NCBI GenBank assembly: GCA_963575675.1
Contig: CAUYUA010000274.1
Coordinates: 1 to 13,938, forward strand
Origin: CAUYUA01 sp963575675
GTDB taxonomy: Bacteria; Pseudomonadota; Alphaproteobacteria; Azospirillales; Azospirillaceae
Length of the DNA: 13,938 nucleotides
Reading direction: 5' to 3'
Both the position numbers and the translations under genes were made by a program. Every line of letters begins with the position of its first letter. Positions within the stretch are counted from its first letter, which is position 1. Of the stretch, positions 1 to 6,494 are shown one piece after another. Below the pieces are notes generated by a model, which saw only the letters and a list, made by a program, of their open reading frames with translations, did not search any database and was not told where the DNA came from.

Positions 1-385
1 CGTTTGGCCCCGACCACCCCTTCTCCCGGGGGTTTTTTCCCCCCCCCCGCGCCCGCGCCCGCAAACCCGCCCCCCCAAAACCCGCCTTGTTCTTGGTCGG
101 CCGCGCTCCCAACCCCAAAACCTCCCGCAAAAGCGCGCTCTACGCCCCACGCCATACCCATGTCCTGCGCCCCCATCGCCCCCCCGCCTCCCCCGCCGCA
201 CAATAAACCGCGCTTTCCTAGAGTCAAAAAAACGTCTTATTCGGCGCAAGAACGATTTACAGACTCGCCCAAACCTTGGTATGGTCCGCTGCGTCGTCGC
301 GGCCTTCTTTATCTATGTCGGCCCGCCTGAAGAGATTCATTCGACTGACCCCGCAAAAAGACCACCGCACGGAGAGCTGATCCGC
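1..385. other. C-rich contig-end-like sequence and prs upstream region
   Basis: About the first 230 bases consist of runs of C with few G on this strand, plus interrupted homopolymers. The only open frame is a proline-rich one with no recognisable domain. The composition changes to normal at about 200-240. I see no gene here. The last ~150 bases are probably the true upstream region of prs. The opposite end of the window shows the same kind of sequence, so I infer low-quality consensus at contig ends rather than biology. Confidence 0.6.
256..285 (+). promoter_or_regulatory. Possible sigma70-type promoter for prs
   Basis: TTTACA (256-261) and TATGGT (280-285) are separated by 18 nt. This matches the -35 consensus at 5 of 6 positions and the -10 at 4 of 6. 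It lies about 100 nt upstream of the prs start. The call is by pattern only, and the flanking sequence quality is doubtful. Confidence 0.3.
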
Positions 386-1318
386 ATGAAGGTCATTGCC
401 GGCAACAGCAACCGACCGCTGTCGGAAGCAATATCGGCCGTTCTCGGCGCACCCCTCACCAGAGCGAACATTCGCCGCTTCGCTGACATGGAGGTGTTTG
501 TCGAGATTCTGGAAAACGTGCGCGGAGAGGATGTGTTCGTCATCCAATCCACATCCTTTCCAGCCAACGATAATTTGATGGAGCTGTTGATCATCCTTGA
601 CGCCTTACGTCGCGCTTCGGCGCGGCGCGTCACTGCGGTGATTCCCTATTACGGCTACGCTCGACAAGATCGCAAGCCCGGCCCACGGACTCCGATTTCG
701 GCCAAGTTGGTCGCCAATCTCATTACCCAGGCCGGGGCCGACCGTGTTTTGACGCTCGATCTGCACGCCGGACAAATTCAAGGCTTCTTCGACATCCCGC
801 TCGACAACTTGGTCGCCGCGCCGGTGTTCGAACAAGACATTCGCGACACCATCGGCGCAGAACGCCTCACGATCGTCTCTCCCGACGTCGGCGGCGTGGT
901 GCGAGCGCGAGCCCTCGCCAAAAGACTCGACGCAGACCTCGCCATCATCGATAAACGACGCGAACGCGCCGGAGTCTCCGAAGTGATGCACATCATCGGC
1001 GACGTGCGCGGTCGCAAGTGCGCCATGGTCGACGACATCGTCGATAGCGGCGGAACGCTTTGCAACGCAGCCCGCGCATTAAAAGAAGCCGGCGCCGTTT
1101 CCGTTCACGCCTACACCACTCATGGCGTGCTCTCCGGCGGAGCCGTCGCCCTGGTCGGGGCGGCGCCCATTGAAACCCTCATCACCACCGACAGCATTCA
1201 AGCCACGGAAGCCGTCCGCGTTTCACGCAACGTCCGGCAATTGACCATCGCTCCGTTAATCGCCGAGGCGATTATGCGAATCAGCGAAGAACGATCCGTG
1301 TCTAGTTTGTTCTCCTGA
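386..1318 (+). CDS. prs: Ribose-phosphate pyrophosphokinase (PRPP synthetase)
   Basis: Transfers pyrophosphate from ATP to ribose 5-phosphate to make PRPP, the cytoplasmic precursor for purines, pyrimidines, histidine, tryptophan and NAD. The 310-residue product has the normal length of class I enzymes. Visible motifs are the catalytic-loop segment YARQDRK (residues 91-97), the family signature beginning DLHAGQIQGFFDIP (125-138, with the metal-binding His127), the DKRRER flexible loop (189-194), and the PRPP/ribose-5-phosphate loop VDDIVDSGGT (215-224). The frame is open back to 281, but the ATG at 386 is chosen because GGAGAG (371-376) sits 9 nt upstream and homologues begin MKxxxGNSN. The gene is followed by an intrinsic terminator and then rplY. 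The prs-rplY-pth order is common in Alphaproteobacteria. Confidence 0.97.
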   Translation: MKVIAGNSNRPLSEAISAVLGAPLTRANIRRFADMEVFVEILENVRGEDVFVIQSTSFPANDNLMELLIILDALRRASARRVTAVIPYYGYARQDRKPGPRTPISAKLVANLITQAGADRVLTLDLHAGQIQGFFDIPLDNLVAAPVFEQDIRDTIGAERLTIVSPDVGGVVRARALAKRLDADLAIIDKRRERAGVSEVMHIIGDVRGRKCAMVDDIVDSGGTLCNAARALKEAGAVSVHAYTTHGVLSGGAVALVGAAPIETLITTDSIQATEAVRVSRNVRQLTIAPLIAEAIMRISEERSVSSLFS

Positions 1319-1340
1319 CCTTTCCCGTTCGACTTTTTCG

Positions 1341-1370
1341 GCGTCGGCACCCCTGGAGGCCGACGCTTTT
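1341..1370 (+). terminator. Intrinsic terminator between prs and rplY
   Basis: GCGTCGGC (1341-1348) pairs perfectly with GCCGACGC (1359-1366) across a 10-nt loop and is followed at once by TTTT (1367-1370). It lies 22 nt after the prs stop. No convincing promoter is visible in the 45 nt between it and rplY, so it may act as a partial terminator or attenuator that lowers read-through into rplY. Confidence 0.7.
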
Positions 1371-1415
1371 CGCGCGGGCCCCTCCGACCCGCATCACCTC
1401 AAAGGAGTATTTTCT

Positions 1416-2033
1416 ATGAGCGATGTCATCGTCCTCTCCGCAGAAACGCGCAATCGAGCTGGCAAGGGGACCGCTCGTAGAACGCGCGTCAGCGGTCGCT
1501 TGCCCGCAGTCATTTACGGCGGAAAAGAAAAGCCGTTGCTGATTTCTCTGGAACAACGCGCCTTCGGACGCGCGCTGCATCGGCCCGGATTCTTCACCCA
1601 TCTGTTCGACGTTGAAGTCGACGGCAAACTCCATCGCGTTCTGCCTCGCGACGTCCAGTTTGATCCGGTCACCGACGTCCCTCTGCACGCAGATTTCTTG
1701 CGCGTCGCCCAAGACGCCCGATTGACCATTGAAGTGCCGGTCGAGTTCCTCCATCAAGACAAATCCCCCGGCTTAAAACATGGCGGCGTGTTGAACGTGG
1801 TGCGCTTCAAAATCGAAGTGCATTGCCGCGCCGACGCCATTCCCGAACACATCGTGGTTGACTTGTCCGGAAAAGAAATCGGCGATTCCATCCACATCAG
1901 CCATATCGCCCTGCCGGACGGCGTCGTTCCCACGATCGCCGAGCGCGACTTCACCATCGCCACCATCGCTGCGCCCACAGTCAAGAGCGACGAAGCCGGC
2001 GCTGAGGCCGCCTCCGAAGCCGCCAAAGCATAA
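1416..2033 (+). CDS. rplY: 50S ribosomal protein L25 (general stress protein Ctc / TL5 type)
   Basis: Binds 5S rRNA in the central protuberance of the large ribosomal subunit. The 205-residue product is the long two-domain Ctc/TL5 form, not the ~95-residue gamma-proteobacterial form. The N-terminal part (about 1-92) has the L25 beginning with RNRAGKGTARRTR and the motif GRLPAVIYGG. The C-terminal beta-rich domain (about 95-190) includes VPVEFLHQDKSPGLKHGGVLN and LPDGV. It ends in a short Ala/Glu-rich tail. The start is supported by AAGGAG (1402-1407), 8 nt upstream of ATG. The gene lies between prs and pth in the usual alphaproteobacterial order. Its stop codon lies within the stem of a small hairpin (2032-2049). 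Confidence 0.95.
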   Translation: MSDVIVLSAETRNRAGKGTARRTRVSGRLPAVIYGGKEKPLLISLEQRAFGRALHRPGFFTHLFDVEVDGKLHRVLPRDVQFDPVTDVPLHADFLRVAQDARLTIEVPVEFLHQDKSPGLKHGGVLNVVRFKIEVHCRADAIPEHIVVDLSGKEIGDSIHISHIALPDGVVPTIAERDFTIATIAAPTVKSDEAGAEAASEAAKA

Positions 2034-2056
2034 CCTCTCTAATGAGGTTGTCTTTT
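2032..2056 (+). terminator. Weak hairpin with T-rich tail after rplY
   Basis: AACCTC (2032-2037) pairs with GAGGTT (2044-2049) over a 6-nt loop and is followed by GTCTTTT. The 6-bp stem is only half G/C, so it is at best a weak or partial terminator. It overlaps the rplY stop codon, so ribosomes finishing rplY would interfere with its folding. Confidence 0.35.
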
Positions 2057-2089
2057 GACGATGTCGCCCTCTTGATGATGTTGCCCTCT
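2056..2089 (+). repeat. 17-nt tandem duplication at the pth start
   Basis: Two adjacent 17-nt units (2056-2072 and 2073-2089) match at 15 of 17 positions, differing by C/T at two sites. Each unit contains an ATG followed by three codons and a TGA: M-S-P-S-stop at 2061-2075 and M-L-P-S-stop at 2078-2092. The stop of the second micro-ORF overlaps the TTG start of pth in the sequence TTGA. Confidence 0.75.
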
Positions 2090-2715
2090 TGACAACGCTG
2101 GTCGTGGGGCTCGGCAATCCCGGGCCCGAATACGCGCGGAATCGTCATAATATCGGGTTCATGGCGGTGGACGCTATCGTTCGCCGCCATGGCTTTGGTG
2201 CGTGGCGCAAACGCTTCCAAGGGCGGATCGCCGAAGGCGCTCTGAACAACGAAAAACTTCTGGCCTTACATCCGGAAACTTTTATGAATCTGTCCGGTCA
2301 AGCCGTAGCGGCGGCGGTCGGCTTTTACAAACTTTCGCCGAATCAAGTCGTGGTCTTCCACGACGAACTCGACTTACCTCCCGGACGTCTGCGCGTCAAA
2401 CAAGGCGGCGGCGCAGGAGGGCACAACGGGCTACGTTCAATCGACGATCATATCGGCAAAAATTATTGGCGCGTCCGGCTTGGAATCGGCCATCCAGGTC
2501 ATCGAGATCAGGTTTCCGGCTATGTTCTGCACGATTTCGCCAAAAACGACCAAGAATGGTTGACGCCGTTGTTGGATGTTTGCGCCGATTTCTTCCCGCT
2601 GTTAATTGAACAAAGACCGGACTTGTTCATGAATCGCACAGCCGAACGTCTTGCTCCGAAAGTCTCCCCCAACCCCTCCAAAGTCTCGGGACGACCAGAA
2701 GCGCAAACCAATTGA
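2089..2715 (+). CDS. pth: Peptidyl-tRNA hydrolase
   Basis: Cleaves the ester bond of peptidyl-tRNAs released by stalled ribosomes and so recycles tRNA in the cytoplasm. The 208-residue product begins MTTLVVGLGNPGPEY and shows the catalytic set Asn10, His20 (in NRHNIGF), Asn67 (in TFMNLSG), Asp92 (in FHDELDLPPG) and Asn113 (in GGGAGGHNGLRS). Length is within the family range; the last ~20 residues are a disordered-looking tail. The start must be TTG at 2089: upstream in frame there is no ATG, GTG or other TTG before a TGA at 2056. No clear Shine-Dalgarno is seen, so coupling to upstream translation is plausible. Many alphaproteobacteria carry ychF next, but here a promoter and rpmH follow. Confidence 0.95.
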   Translation: MTTLVVGLGNPGPEYARNRHNIGFMAVDAIVRRHGFGAWRKRFQGRIAEGALNNEKLLALHPETFMNLSGQAVAAAVGFYKLSPNQVVVFHDELDLPPGRLRVKQGGGAGGHNGLRSIDDHIGKNYWRVRLGIGHPGHRDQVSGYVLHDFAKNDQEWLTPLLDVCADFFPLLIEQRPDLFMNRTAERLAPKVSPNPSKVSGRPEAQTN

Positions 2716-2725
2716 GCCCCATGGG

Positions 2726-2754
2726 TTGACTTCGACACAACAACCCTCTATACA
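2726..2754 (+). promoter_or_regulatory. Sigma70-type promoter for the rpmH-rnpA-yidD-yidC operon
   Basis: TTGACT (2726-2731) and TATACA (2749-2754) are separated by the ideal 17 nt. The site lies 10 nt after the pth stop and about 73 nt before rpmH. It is the best promoter match in the window, as expected for a ribosomal protein operon. Confidence 0.75.
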
Positions 2755-2826
2755 TTCGCGCCGTTCTTCAAGAAACCTCATCCTGTTCCACACACCAAAT
2801 TCTCCAGCCACAAGGAGCATCCCGTT

Positions 2827-2961
2827 ATGAAGCGCACTTATCAGCCCAGTAAGCTGGTCCGCAAACGCCGCCATGGTTTCCGCGCCCGCATGGAGACCGT
2901 TGGCGGTCGGCGTATTCTGTCCGCTCGTCGGGCAAAAGGACGCAAACGCCTTTCGGCCTAA
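2827..2961 (+). CDS. rpmH: 50S ribosomal protein L34
   Basis: A 44-residue, strongly basic protein of the large ribosomal subunit. It begins MKRTYQPSKLVRKRRHGF and ends RRAKGRKRLSA, matching the near-invariant L34 pattern over its whole length. The start is supported by AAGGAG (2812-2817), 9 nt upstream. It opens the conserved rpmH-rnpA-yidD-yidC cluster, 4 nt before the rnpA start, and has a good promoter of its own. No dnaA gene and no obvious DnaA boxes are visible next to it, unlike the arrangement in many other bacteria. Confidence 0.98.
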   Translation: MKRTYQPSKLVRKRRHGFRARMETVGGRRILSARRAKGRKRLSA

Positions 2962-2965
2962 ATTC

Positions 2966-3529
2966 ATGCCACCTCGGCAACACGGGGATGCTTCGTCTTT
3001 ATGCGAGACGCCGTTGCGTGCGCCCCGTTTGCGCGTCGGTCGTTTGCGGCGACGTTCGGAGTTTTTGGCCGTCGCCGGAAATCGGCGAAAGTTTGTCACG
3101 CCGGGGATGATCGTGCAAATTCGCCGTCAAACCACGCCGACCGAAAACAGCAAAACAACCAACGGCAAAGCCGCGAACGCCAAGGCCGAAAACAGTAAGA
3201 CCGCCAAACATTCAAAAACTGTTCGTAAGGCGGAAAGAGCGGTGTTGATTCTTGAACCGATCCGCTTGGGCTATACGGCCAGCCGGAAAGTCGGCAACGC
3301 TGTGGCCCGAAACCGGGCGCGACGACGCCTTCGAGTGTTGGCCCGGGAAATCTTGGTTCCCCATGCCGTTCTCGGTTATGATTTTGTCCTCATTGCCCGT
3401 CCTGAAACTGTCTTGCGCCCCTGGTCCGATCTTCAAACCGATCTTCAAACCGCTCTGCGGCGACTGGGCGTGTGGCAAGGCGCCGACGACGACCGCCGCA
3501 CACGCAAAGAGAACGCCAAATCAAGTTGA
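2966..3529 (+). CDS. rnpA: Ribonuclease P protein component with low-complexity insertion
   Basis: Protein cofactor of RNase P, which matures tRNA 5' ends with the catalytic RNA subunit. From the ATG at 2966, 4 nt after the rpmH stop, the product has 187 residues, against about 110-130 usually. The N-terminal fold is seen in RLRRRSEFLAVAGNRRKFVTPGMIVQ (about 26-51). The RNR signature is YTASRKVGNAVARNRARRRLR (103-123), followed by the last helix/strand part GYDFVLIARPET. Between them, residues about 54-90 form a Lys/Asn/Thr/Ala/Ser-rich insertion with an internal ENSKT repeat. No strong Shine-Dalgarno precedes the ATG, so coupling with rpmH is likely. A later in-frame TTG (3014) is an alternative start. 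A DLQT-DLQT repeat occurs near the C-terminus. Confidence 0.9.
   Translation: MPPRQHGDASSLCETPLRAPRLRVGRLRRRSEFLAVAGNRRKFVTPGMIVQIRRQTTPTENSKTTNGKAANAKAENSKTAKHSKTVRKAERAVLILEPIRLGYTASRKVGNAVARNRARRRLRVLAREILVPHAVLGYDFVLIARPETVLRPWSDLQTDLQTALRRLGVWQGADDDRRTRKENAKSS
3141..3206 (+). repeat. In-frame direct repeat inside the rnpA insertion
   Basis: The segments 3141-3161 and 3186-3206 share CCGAAAACAG and most of the following bases. They lie exactly 45 nt (15 codons) apart, giving the repeated peptide (T/A)ENSKT(T/A). The repeat lies wholly within the low-complexity insertion of RnpA and preserves the reading frame. Confidence 0.7.
3428..3451 (+). repeat. 12-nt perfect tandem duplication in rnpA
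   Basis: GATCTTCAAACC occurs twice head to tail (3428-3439 and 3440-3451), encoding DLQT-DLQT in the C-terminal helix of RnpA. It keeps the frame and is consistent with replication slippage. Confidence 0.85.
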
Positions 3530-3551
3530 GCAAGAAAGGAAGTCCCGCGCC

Positions 3552-3854
3552 GTGAGTCCGGTTGCGCGCTTGTTTTGCGCACTGATCCTTGTGTATCGCT
3601 GGACGTTGTCGCCCTTTCTTGGCCACGGCTGCCGGTTTTTGCCGACATGCTCTCAGTACGCTCTCGACGCCATATCCCGATGCGGCGCATGGCGCGGCGG
3701 GTGGTTGACGCTGCGGCGACTGGCGCGCTGTCATCCATGGGGCGGCGGCGGTTTTGACCCGGCGCCGGATATTCGCCCCAACGGTCGTTCGTCGTCGTCG
3801 CTCGATTGCTCCCCCGTCTCCCGGCCGCACGCCGAAACCAATGGAACGCCATGA
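3552..3854 (+). CDS. yidD: Membrane protein insertion efficiency factor YidD
   Basis: Small inner-membrane-associated protein that helps insertion of YidC substrates. From GTG at 3552 the product has 100 residues. The core shows VYRWTLSPFLGHGCRFLPTCSQYALDA (14-40), with the conserved Cys27 and Cys33, then GWLTLRRLARCHPWGGGGFDP (50-70) with Cys60. An amphipathic or hydrophobic N-terminal stretch (RLFCALILVY) precedes it. The last ~25 residues are a Ser-rich extension beyond the core family. GTG is chosen because the frame upstream is a shadow of rnpA and AAAGGA (3535-3540) lies 11 nt upstream. The stop overlaps the yidC start as ATGA, so the two are translationally coupled. Confidence 0.92.
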   Translation: MSPVARLFCALILVYRWTLSPFLGHGCRFLPTCSQYALDAISRCGAWRGGWLTLRRLARCHPWGGGGFDPAPDIRPNGRSSSSLDCSPVSRPHAETNGTP

Positions 3855-5632
3855 ACGAGCAGCGCAACATTCTTATCGCCGTCCTCCTGTCGATCCTGAT
3901 TCTCCTCGGCTTTCAATTCCTTTACGAAACGCCGCGCATTCAACAGGCTCAACAACAGGCCCGGATCGCCCAAGCTCAGGCCCCCTTACAGCCTCAAAGC
4001 GCCCAACCTCAACCCACAGACGCCTCTGCAATTCCCACCACCTCATCACCGCCCGGCGTCGGCGCTCCGGTGAATGCGGGCGTCGGCGCGCCGACGCCGA
4101 TCCGCGACCGGCGCCAAATCATCGTCGACCAATTGAGCGCCGGCCAACGCCTACCTATCGTCACACCGGCGTTACACGGCTCTCTTACATTGATCGGGGG
4201 GCGAATCGACGACCTGACCCTCGCCGACTACCACGAGACCCCTGACCCCAACAGCGCCGAAATCGTGCTGCTCTCTCCTTCCGGCAGCCGCCAACCTTAT
4301 TACGCCGAATTCGGTTGGACCCCCGAAGACCGCTCGATTCCGGTTCCGGACGCCAACACTCACTGGACCTCCAACGCAAAAACGCTCACACCCAACGCCC
4401 CAGTCACCTTGAGTTGGGAAAACGGTCAAGGGTTGATCTTTGAACGCACCATCACCGTAGACGAAAAATATCTCTTTACGATCACGCAGCGCGTGCGCAA
4501 CACCGGAAACACTCCGGTGAAATTACTGCCTTACGGTTTGGTCTCGCGCCACGGCACCCCTTCAACCATGGGGTACTATATTCTCCATGAAGGACCGCTG
4601 GGCGTGTTTGACGGCACCTTGAAAGAGGTCAATTATAAAAATCTCAAAGAAGAGAAAACGATCGAGAAAACCAGCTCCGGCGGCTGGATCGGCGTCACAG
4701 ATAAGTATTGGCTTGTCTCTTTGATTCCGGACCAAGAAAAAAAGATCACCGCGCGCTTCCTCTACACGCAAAAAAGCGCGGAAGACCGTTTCCAGGTCGA
4801 TATTCTTGGAGAATCTCAAACAGCGGCCCCCGGTGAAACAATAGAAAGCATGTCGCGCCTGTTCTCAGGCGCCAAACAAGTCCACCTGCTCGGGCGCTAT
4901 GAACGGGACTATTCAATCTCTAAGTTCGATTTGGCGATCGACTTCGGGTGGTTCTATTTCTTAACCAAACCGTTTTTCTTGGCCATTGACCTGATCAACT
5001 ATTTGGTTGGAAATTTCGGCATCGCGATTCTGATTTTCACCGTCATCATCAAGGCTTTGTTCTTCCCTCTCGCGAACAAATCCTACGTCTCCATGAGCAA
5101 AATGAAAAAGCTCCAACCCGAAGTTCAACGCATTCGTGAGCGATTCGCGAACGATAAAATGCGTATGAATCAAGAAATGATGGAGCTGTACAAACGAGAA
5201 AAAGCCAATCCCGTCAGTGGATGCTTGCCGGTTCTAGTCCAAATTCCGGTGTTCTTCTCGCTGTACAAAGTGCTTTTCGTCACCATTGAAATGCGTCACG
5301 CTCCGTTTTTCGGCTGGATTCAAGACCTCTCCGCCCCCGATCCGACTTCTTTGTTCAACCTGTTCGGCCTAATCCCTTGGACGCCGCCACAGATGTTGAT
5401 GATTGGCGTCTGGCCGTTGATTATGGGCGTCACCATGTGGCTGCAACAGAAACTGAACCCTGCTCCGCCCGACCCGGTGCAACAAAAAGTCTTCATGTTC
5501 TTGCCTATTCTCTTCACTTTTATGTTGGCCAATTTCCCCGCCGGCCTTGTCATCTACTGGGCATGGAACAATTCTCTTTCCATCGCCCAACAATGGCTTA
5601 TTATGAAGAAAATGGGCGTCAAGGCGTCGTAG
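3851..5632 (+). CDS. yidC: Membrane protein insertase YidC
   Basis: Inner-membrane insertase of the YidC/Oxa1/Alb3 family, acting alone or with SecYEG. The product has 593 residues. It has an N-terminal membrane anchor (NILIAVLLSILILLGFQFLY, 6-25), a Gln/Pro/Ala-rich linker (about 30-85) and a large periplasmic beta-sandwich domain (about 90-360). The conserved insertase core (about 368-590) follows: LINYLVGNFGIAILIFTV, the coiled cytoplasmic loop KMKKLQPEVQRIRERF, NPVSGCLPVLVQIPVFFSLY and the last helices. The catalytic groove carries Lys401 where E. coli has Arg366, which I believe is common in alphaproteobacteria. ATG 3851 overlaps the yidD stop. A strong terminator follows; the engB and argB genes often found after yidC are absent here. 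Confidence 0.97.
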   Translation: MNEQRNILIAVLLSILILLGFQFLYETPRIQQAQQQARIAQAQAPLQPQSAQPQPTDASAIPTTSSPPGVGAPVNAGVGAPTPIRDRRQIIVDQLSAGQRLPIVTPALHGSLTLIGGRIDDLTLADYHETPDPNSAEIVLLSPSGSRQPYYAEFGWTPEDRSIPVPDANTHWTSNAKTLTPNAPVTLSWENGQGLIFERTITVDEKYLFTITQRVRNTGNTPVKLLPYGLVSRHGTPSTMGYYILHEGPLGVFDGTLKEVNYKNLKEEKTIEKTSSGGWIGVTDKYWLVSLIPDQEKKITARFLYTQKSAEDRFQVDILGESQTAAPGETIESMSRLFSGAKQVHLLGRYERDYSISKFDLAIDFGWFYFLTKPFFLAIDLINYLVGNFGIAILIFTVIIKALFFPLANKSYVSMSKMKKLQPEVQRIRERFANDKMRMNQEMMELYKREKANPVSGCLPVLVQIPVFFSLYKVLFVTIEMRHAPFFGWIQDLSAPDPTSLFNLFGLIPWTPPQMLMIGVWPLIMGVTMWLQQKLNPAPPDPVQQKVFMFLPILFTFMLANFPAGLVIYWAWNNSLSIAQQWLIMKKMGVKAS

Positions 5633-5654
5633 CGATAAGCATATCTATAATGTT

Positions 5655-5691
5655 CACAAAAACGGAGGCTTTTTCAGCCTCCGTTTTTGTG
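5655..5691. terminator. Strong intrinsic terminator after yidC
   Basis: CACAAAAACGGAGGCT (5655-5670) and its exact reverse complement (5676-5691) form a 16-bp perfect stem with a 5-nt loop. The distal arm includes TTTTT and the proximal arm AAAAA, so it can work in both directions. It separates the yidC operon from the oppositely transcribed cation transporter. Confidence 0.9.
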
Positions 5692-5723
5692 TTCTCGATT
5701 GGAACAGCCGAACCATGATTCGC

Positions 5724-5759
5724 TCTGTATTGTGTAAAGATTCTGTATTGTGTAAAGAT
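5724..5759. repeat. 18-nt perfect tandem duplication
   Basis: TCTGTATTGTGTAAAGAT occurs twice head to tail (5724-5741 and 5742-5759) in the non-coding stretch between yidC and the cation transporter. It is immediately next to an inverted repeat. Confidence 0.9.
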
Positions 5760-5793
5760 TTGGACGACCCAAATCCGATTCAAGTCGTCCAAA
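5759..5793. terminator. Inverted repeat downstream of the cation transporter
   Basis: TTTGGACGAC (5759-5768) and GTCGTCCAAA (5784-5793) form a 10-bp perfect stem with a 15-nt loop. It lies 26 nt beyond the stop of the minus-strand transporter. Read on the minus strand, only a weak T-containing run (ATCTTTAC) follows, so terminator function is uncertain. It could equally be a boundary feature of an inserted segment. Confidence 0.45.
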
Positions 5794-5819
5794 GTATCGC
5801 TCTCTTCAACATATCAATC

Positions 5820-6461
5820 TTAATCGGCTCCAACGTGCATTGGAGCAGGCTGAAGTTCGATAAATGCCTGACGAACAATTTTGACGGCGCCTGAAACTGA
5901 CAGCACCGCCATAATAGCCGCCACAAGGATATCCGGCAAACCTGATCCTGTCCCAAACACGCCCAAAGCCGCTATCAGAACAGCAATGTTGGCAATTGCG
6001 TCGTTCCTGGAGCATATCCAGACAGACTGCCGATTCGCATCTCCATCACGGTGCGTGTAGAGCAGGACAGCGCAACCGACGTTGGCGAGTAGAGCCAAAC
6101 CGCCGACGATTCCCATAACCTCAGCTTGCGGCACTGTCTGGCACAGAGCGTTCCATGCCGTCTGCCCCGCAACCCATAGCCCCAGCACACCGAGCGAGAC
6201 GCCTTTCAACACGGCGGCGCGAGCGCGCCACCGCAACGCCATCCCCAGAACCATCAACGAGACCGCATAATTTGCAGCGTCACCCAAGAAATCCATCGCA
6301 TCCGCCTGAAGCGAAACCGAGCCCACAAGGGTTCCAGCAAAGATTTCAAATAAAAACATCGTCACATTGATGCACAGCGCTATCCAGAGAATGCGGCGAT
6401 ACGTCCTGTCCACCTGCGGTTTCGAGGATGAATCGCATCCACTGCAACATCCGCCCGCCAT
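5820..6461 (-). CDS. Compact CDF-type cation (heavy-metal) transporter
   Basis: Probable inner-membrane exporter of divalent heavy metals, related to the cation diffusion facilitator family. The product has 213 residues, against about 300 for typical CDF proteins. It consists of a Cys-rich N-terminus (CCSGC, Cys5, Cys6, Cys9), about six membrane segments and a short tail, with no cytoplasmic ferredoxin-like domain. The transport-site helices are visible: SLQADAMDFLGDAANY (50-65, Asp57-x3-Asp61, plus Asp54) in TM2 and SRNDAIANIA (151-160, Asp154-x3-Asn158) in TM5. YiiP has His-x3-Asp in TM5. The start has AAGGAG six nt upstream (6468-6473 on the plus strand). It is divergent from a CadR-like regulator, which points to induction by Cd, Zn, Pb or a similar ion. 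The substrate is inferred, not proven. Confidence 0.88.
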   Translation of the reverse strand: MAGGCCSGCDSSSKPQVDRTYRRILWIALCINVTMFLFEIFAGTLVGSVSLQADAMDFLGDAANYAVSLMVLGMALRWRARAAVLKGVSLGVLGLWVAGQTAWNALCQTVPQAEVMGIVGGLALLANVGCAVLLYTHRDGDANRQSVWICSRNDAIANIAVLIAALGVFGTGSGLPDILVAAIMAVLSVSGAVKIVRQAFIELQPAPMHVGAD

Positions 6462-6494
6462 TGAAATCTCCTTGCTAAAATGACCGATGCAGAT

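Noticed and set aside
4..330. Proline-rich 108-residue open frame on the plus strand
   Set aside because: It arises from C-rich homopolymer sequence at the window edge, has no domain and runs into the prs upstream region.
281..385. N-terminal extension of prs to 281
   Set aside because: The added 35 residues do not resemble PRPP synthetase, and ATG 386 has a good Shine-Dalgarno and the family start.
2716..2826. Replication origin next to rpmH
   Set aside because: No dnaA gene and no clear DnaA boxes are seen; the segment is explained by the rpmH promoter and leader.
2873..2965. Longer rnpA start inside rpmH
   Set aside because: It would overlap rpmH in another frame and adds sequence unlike RnpA; ATG 2966 follows the rpmH stop directly.
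3252..3551. 100-residue N-terminal extension of yidD
   Set aside because: It is a frame shadow of rnpA; the YidD family starts near the GTG at 3552.
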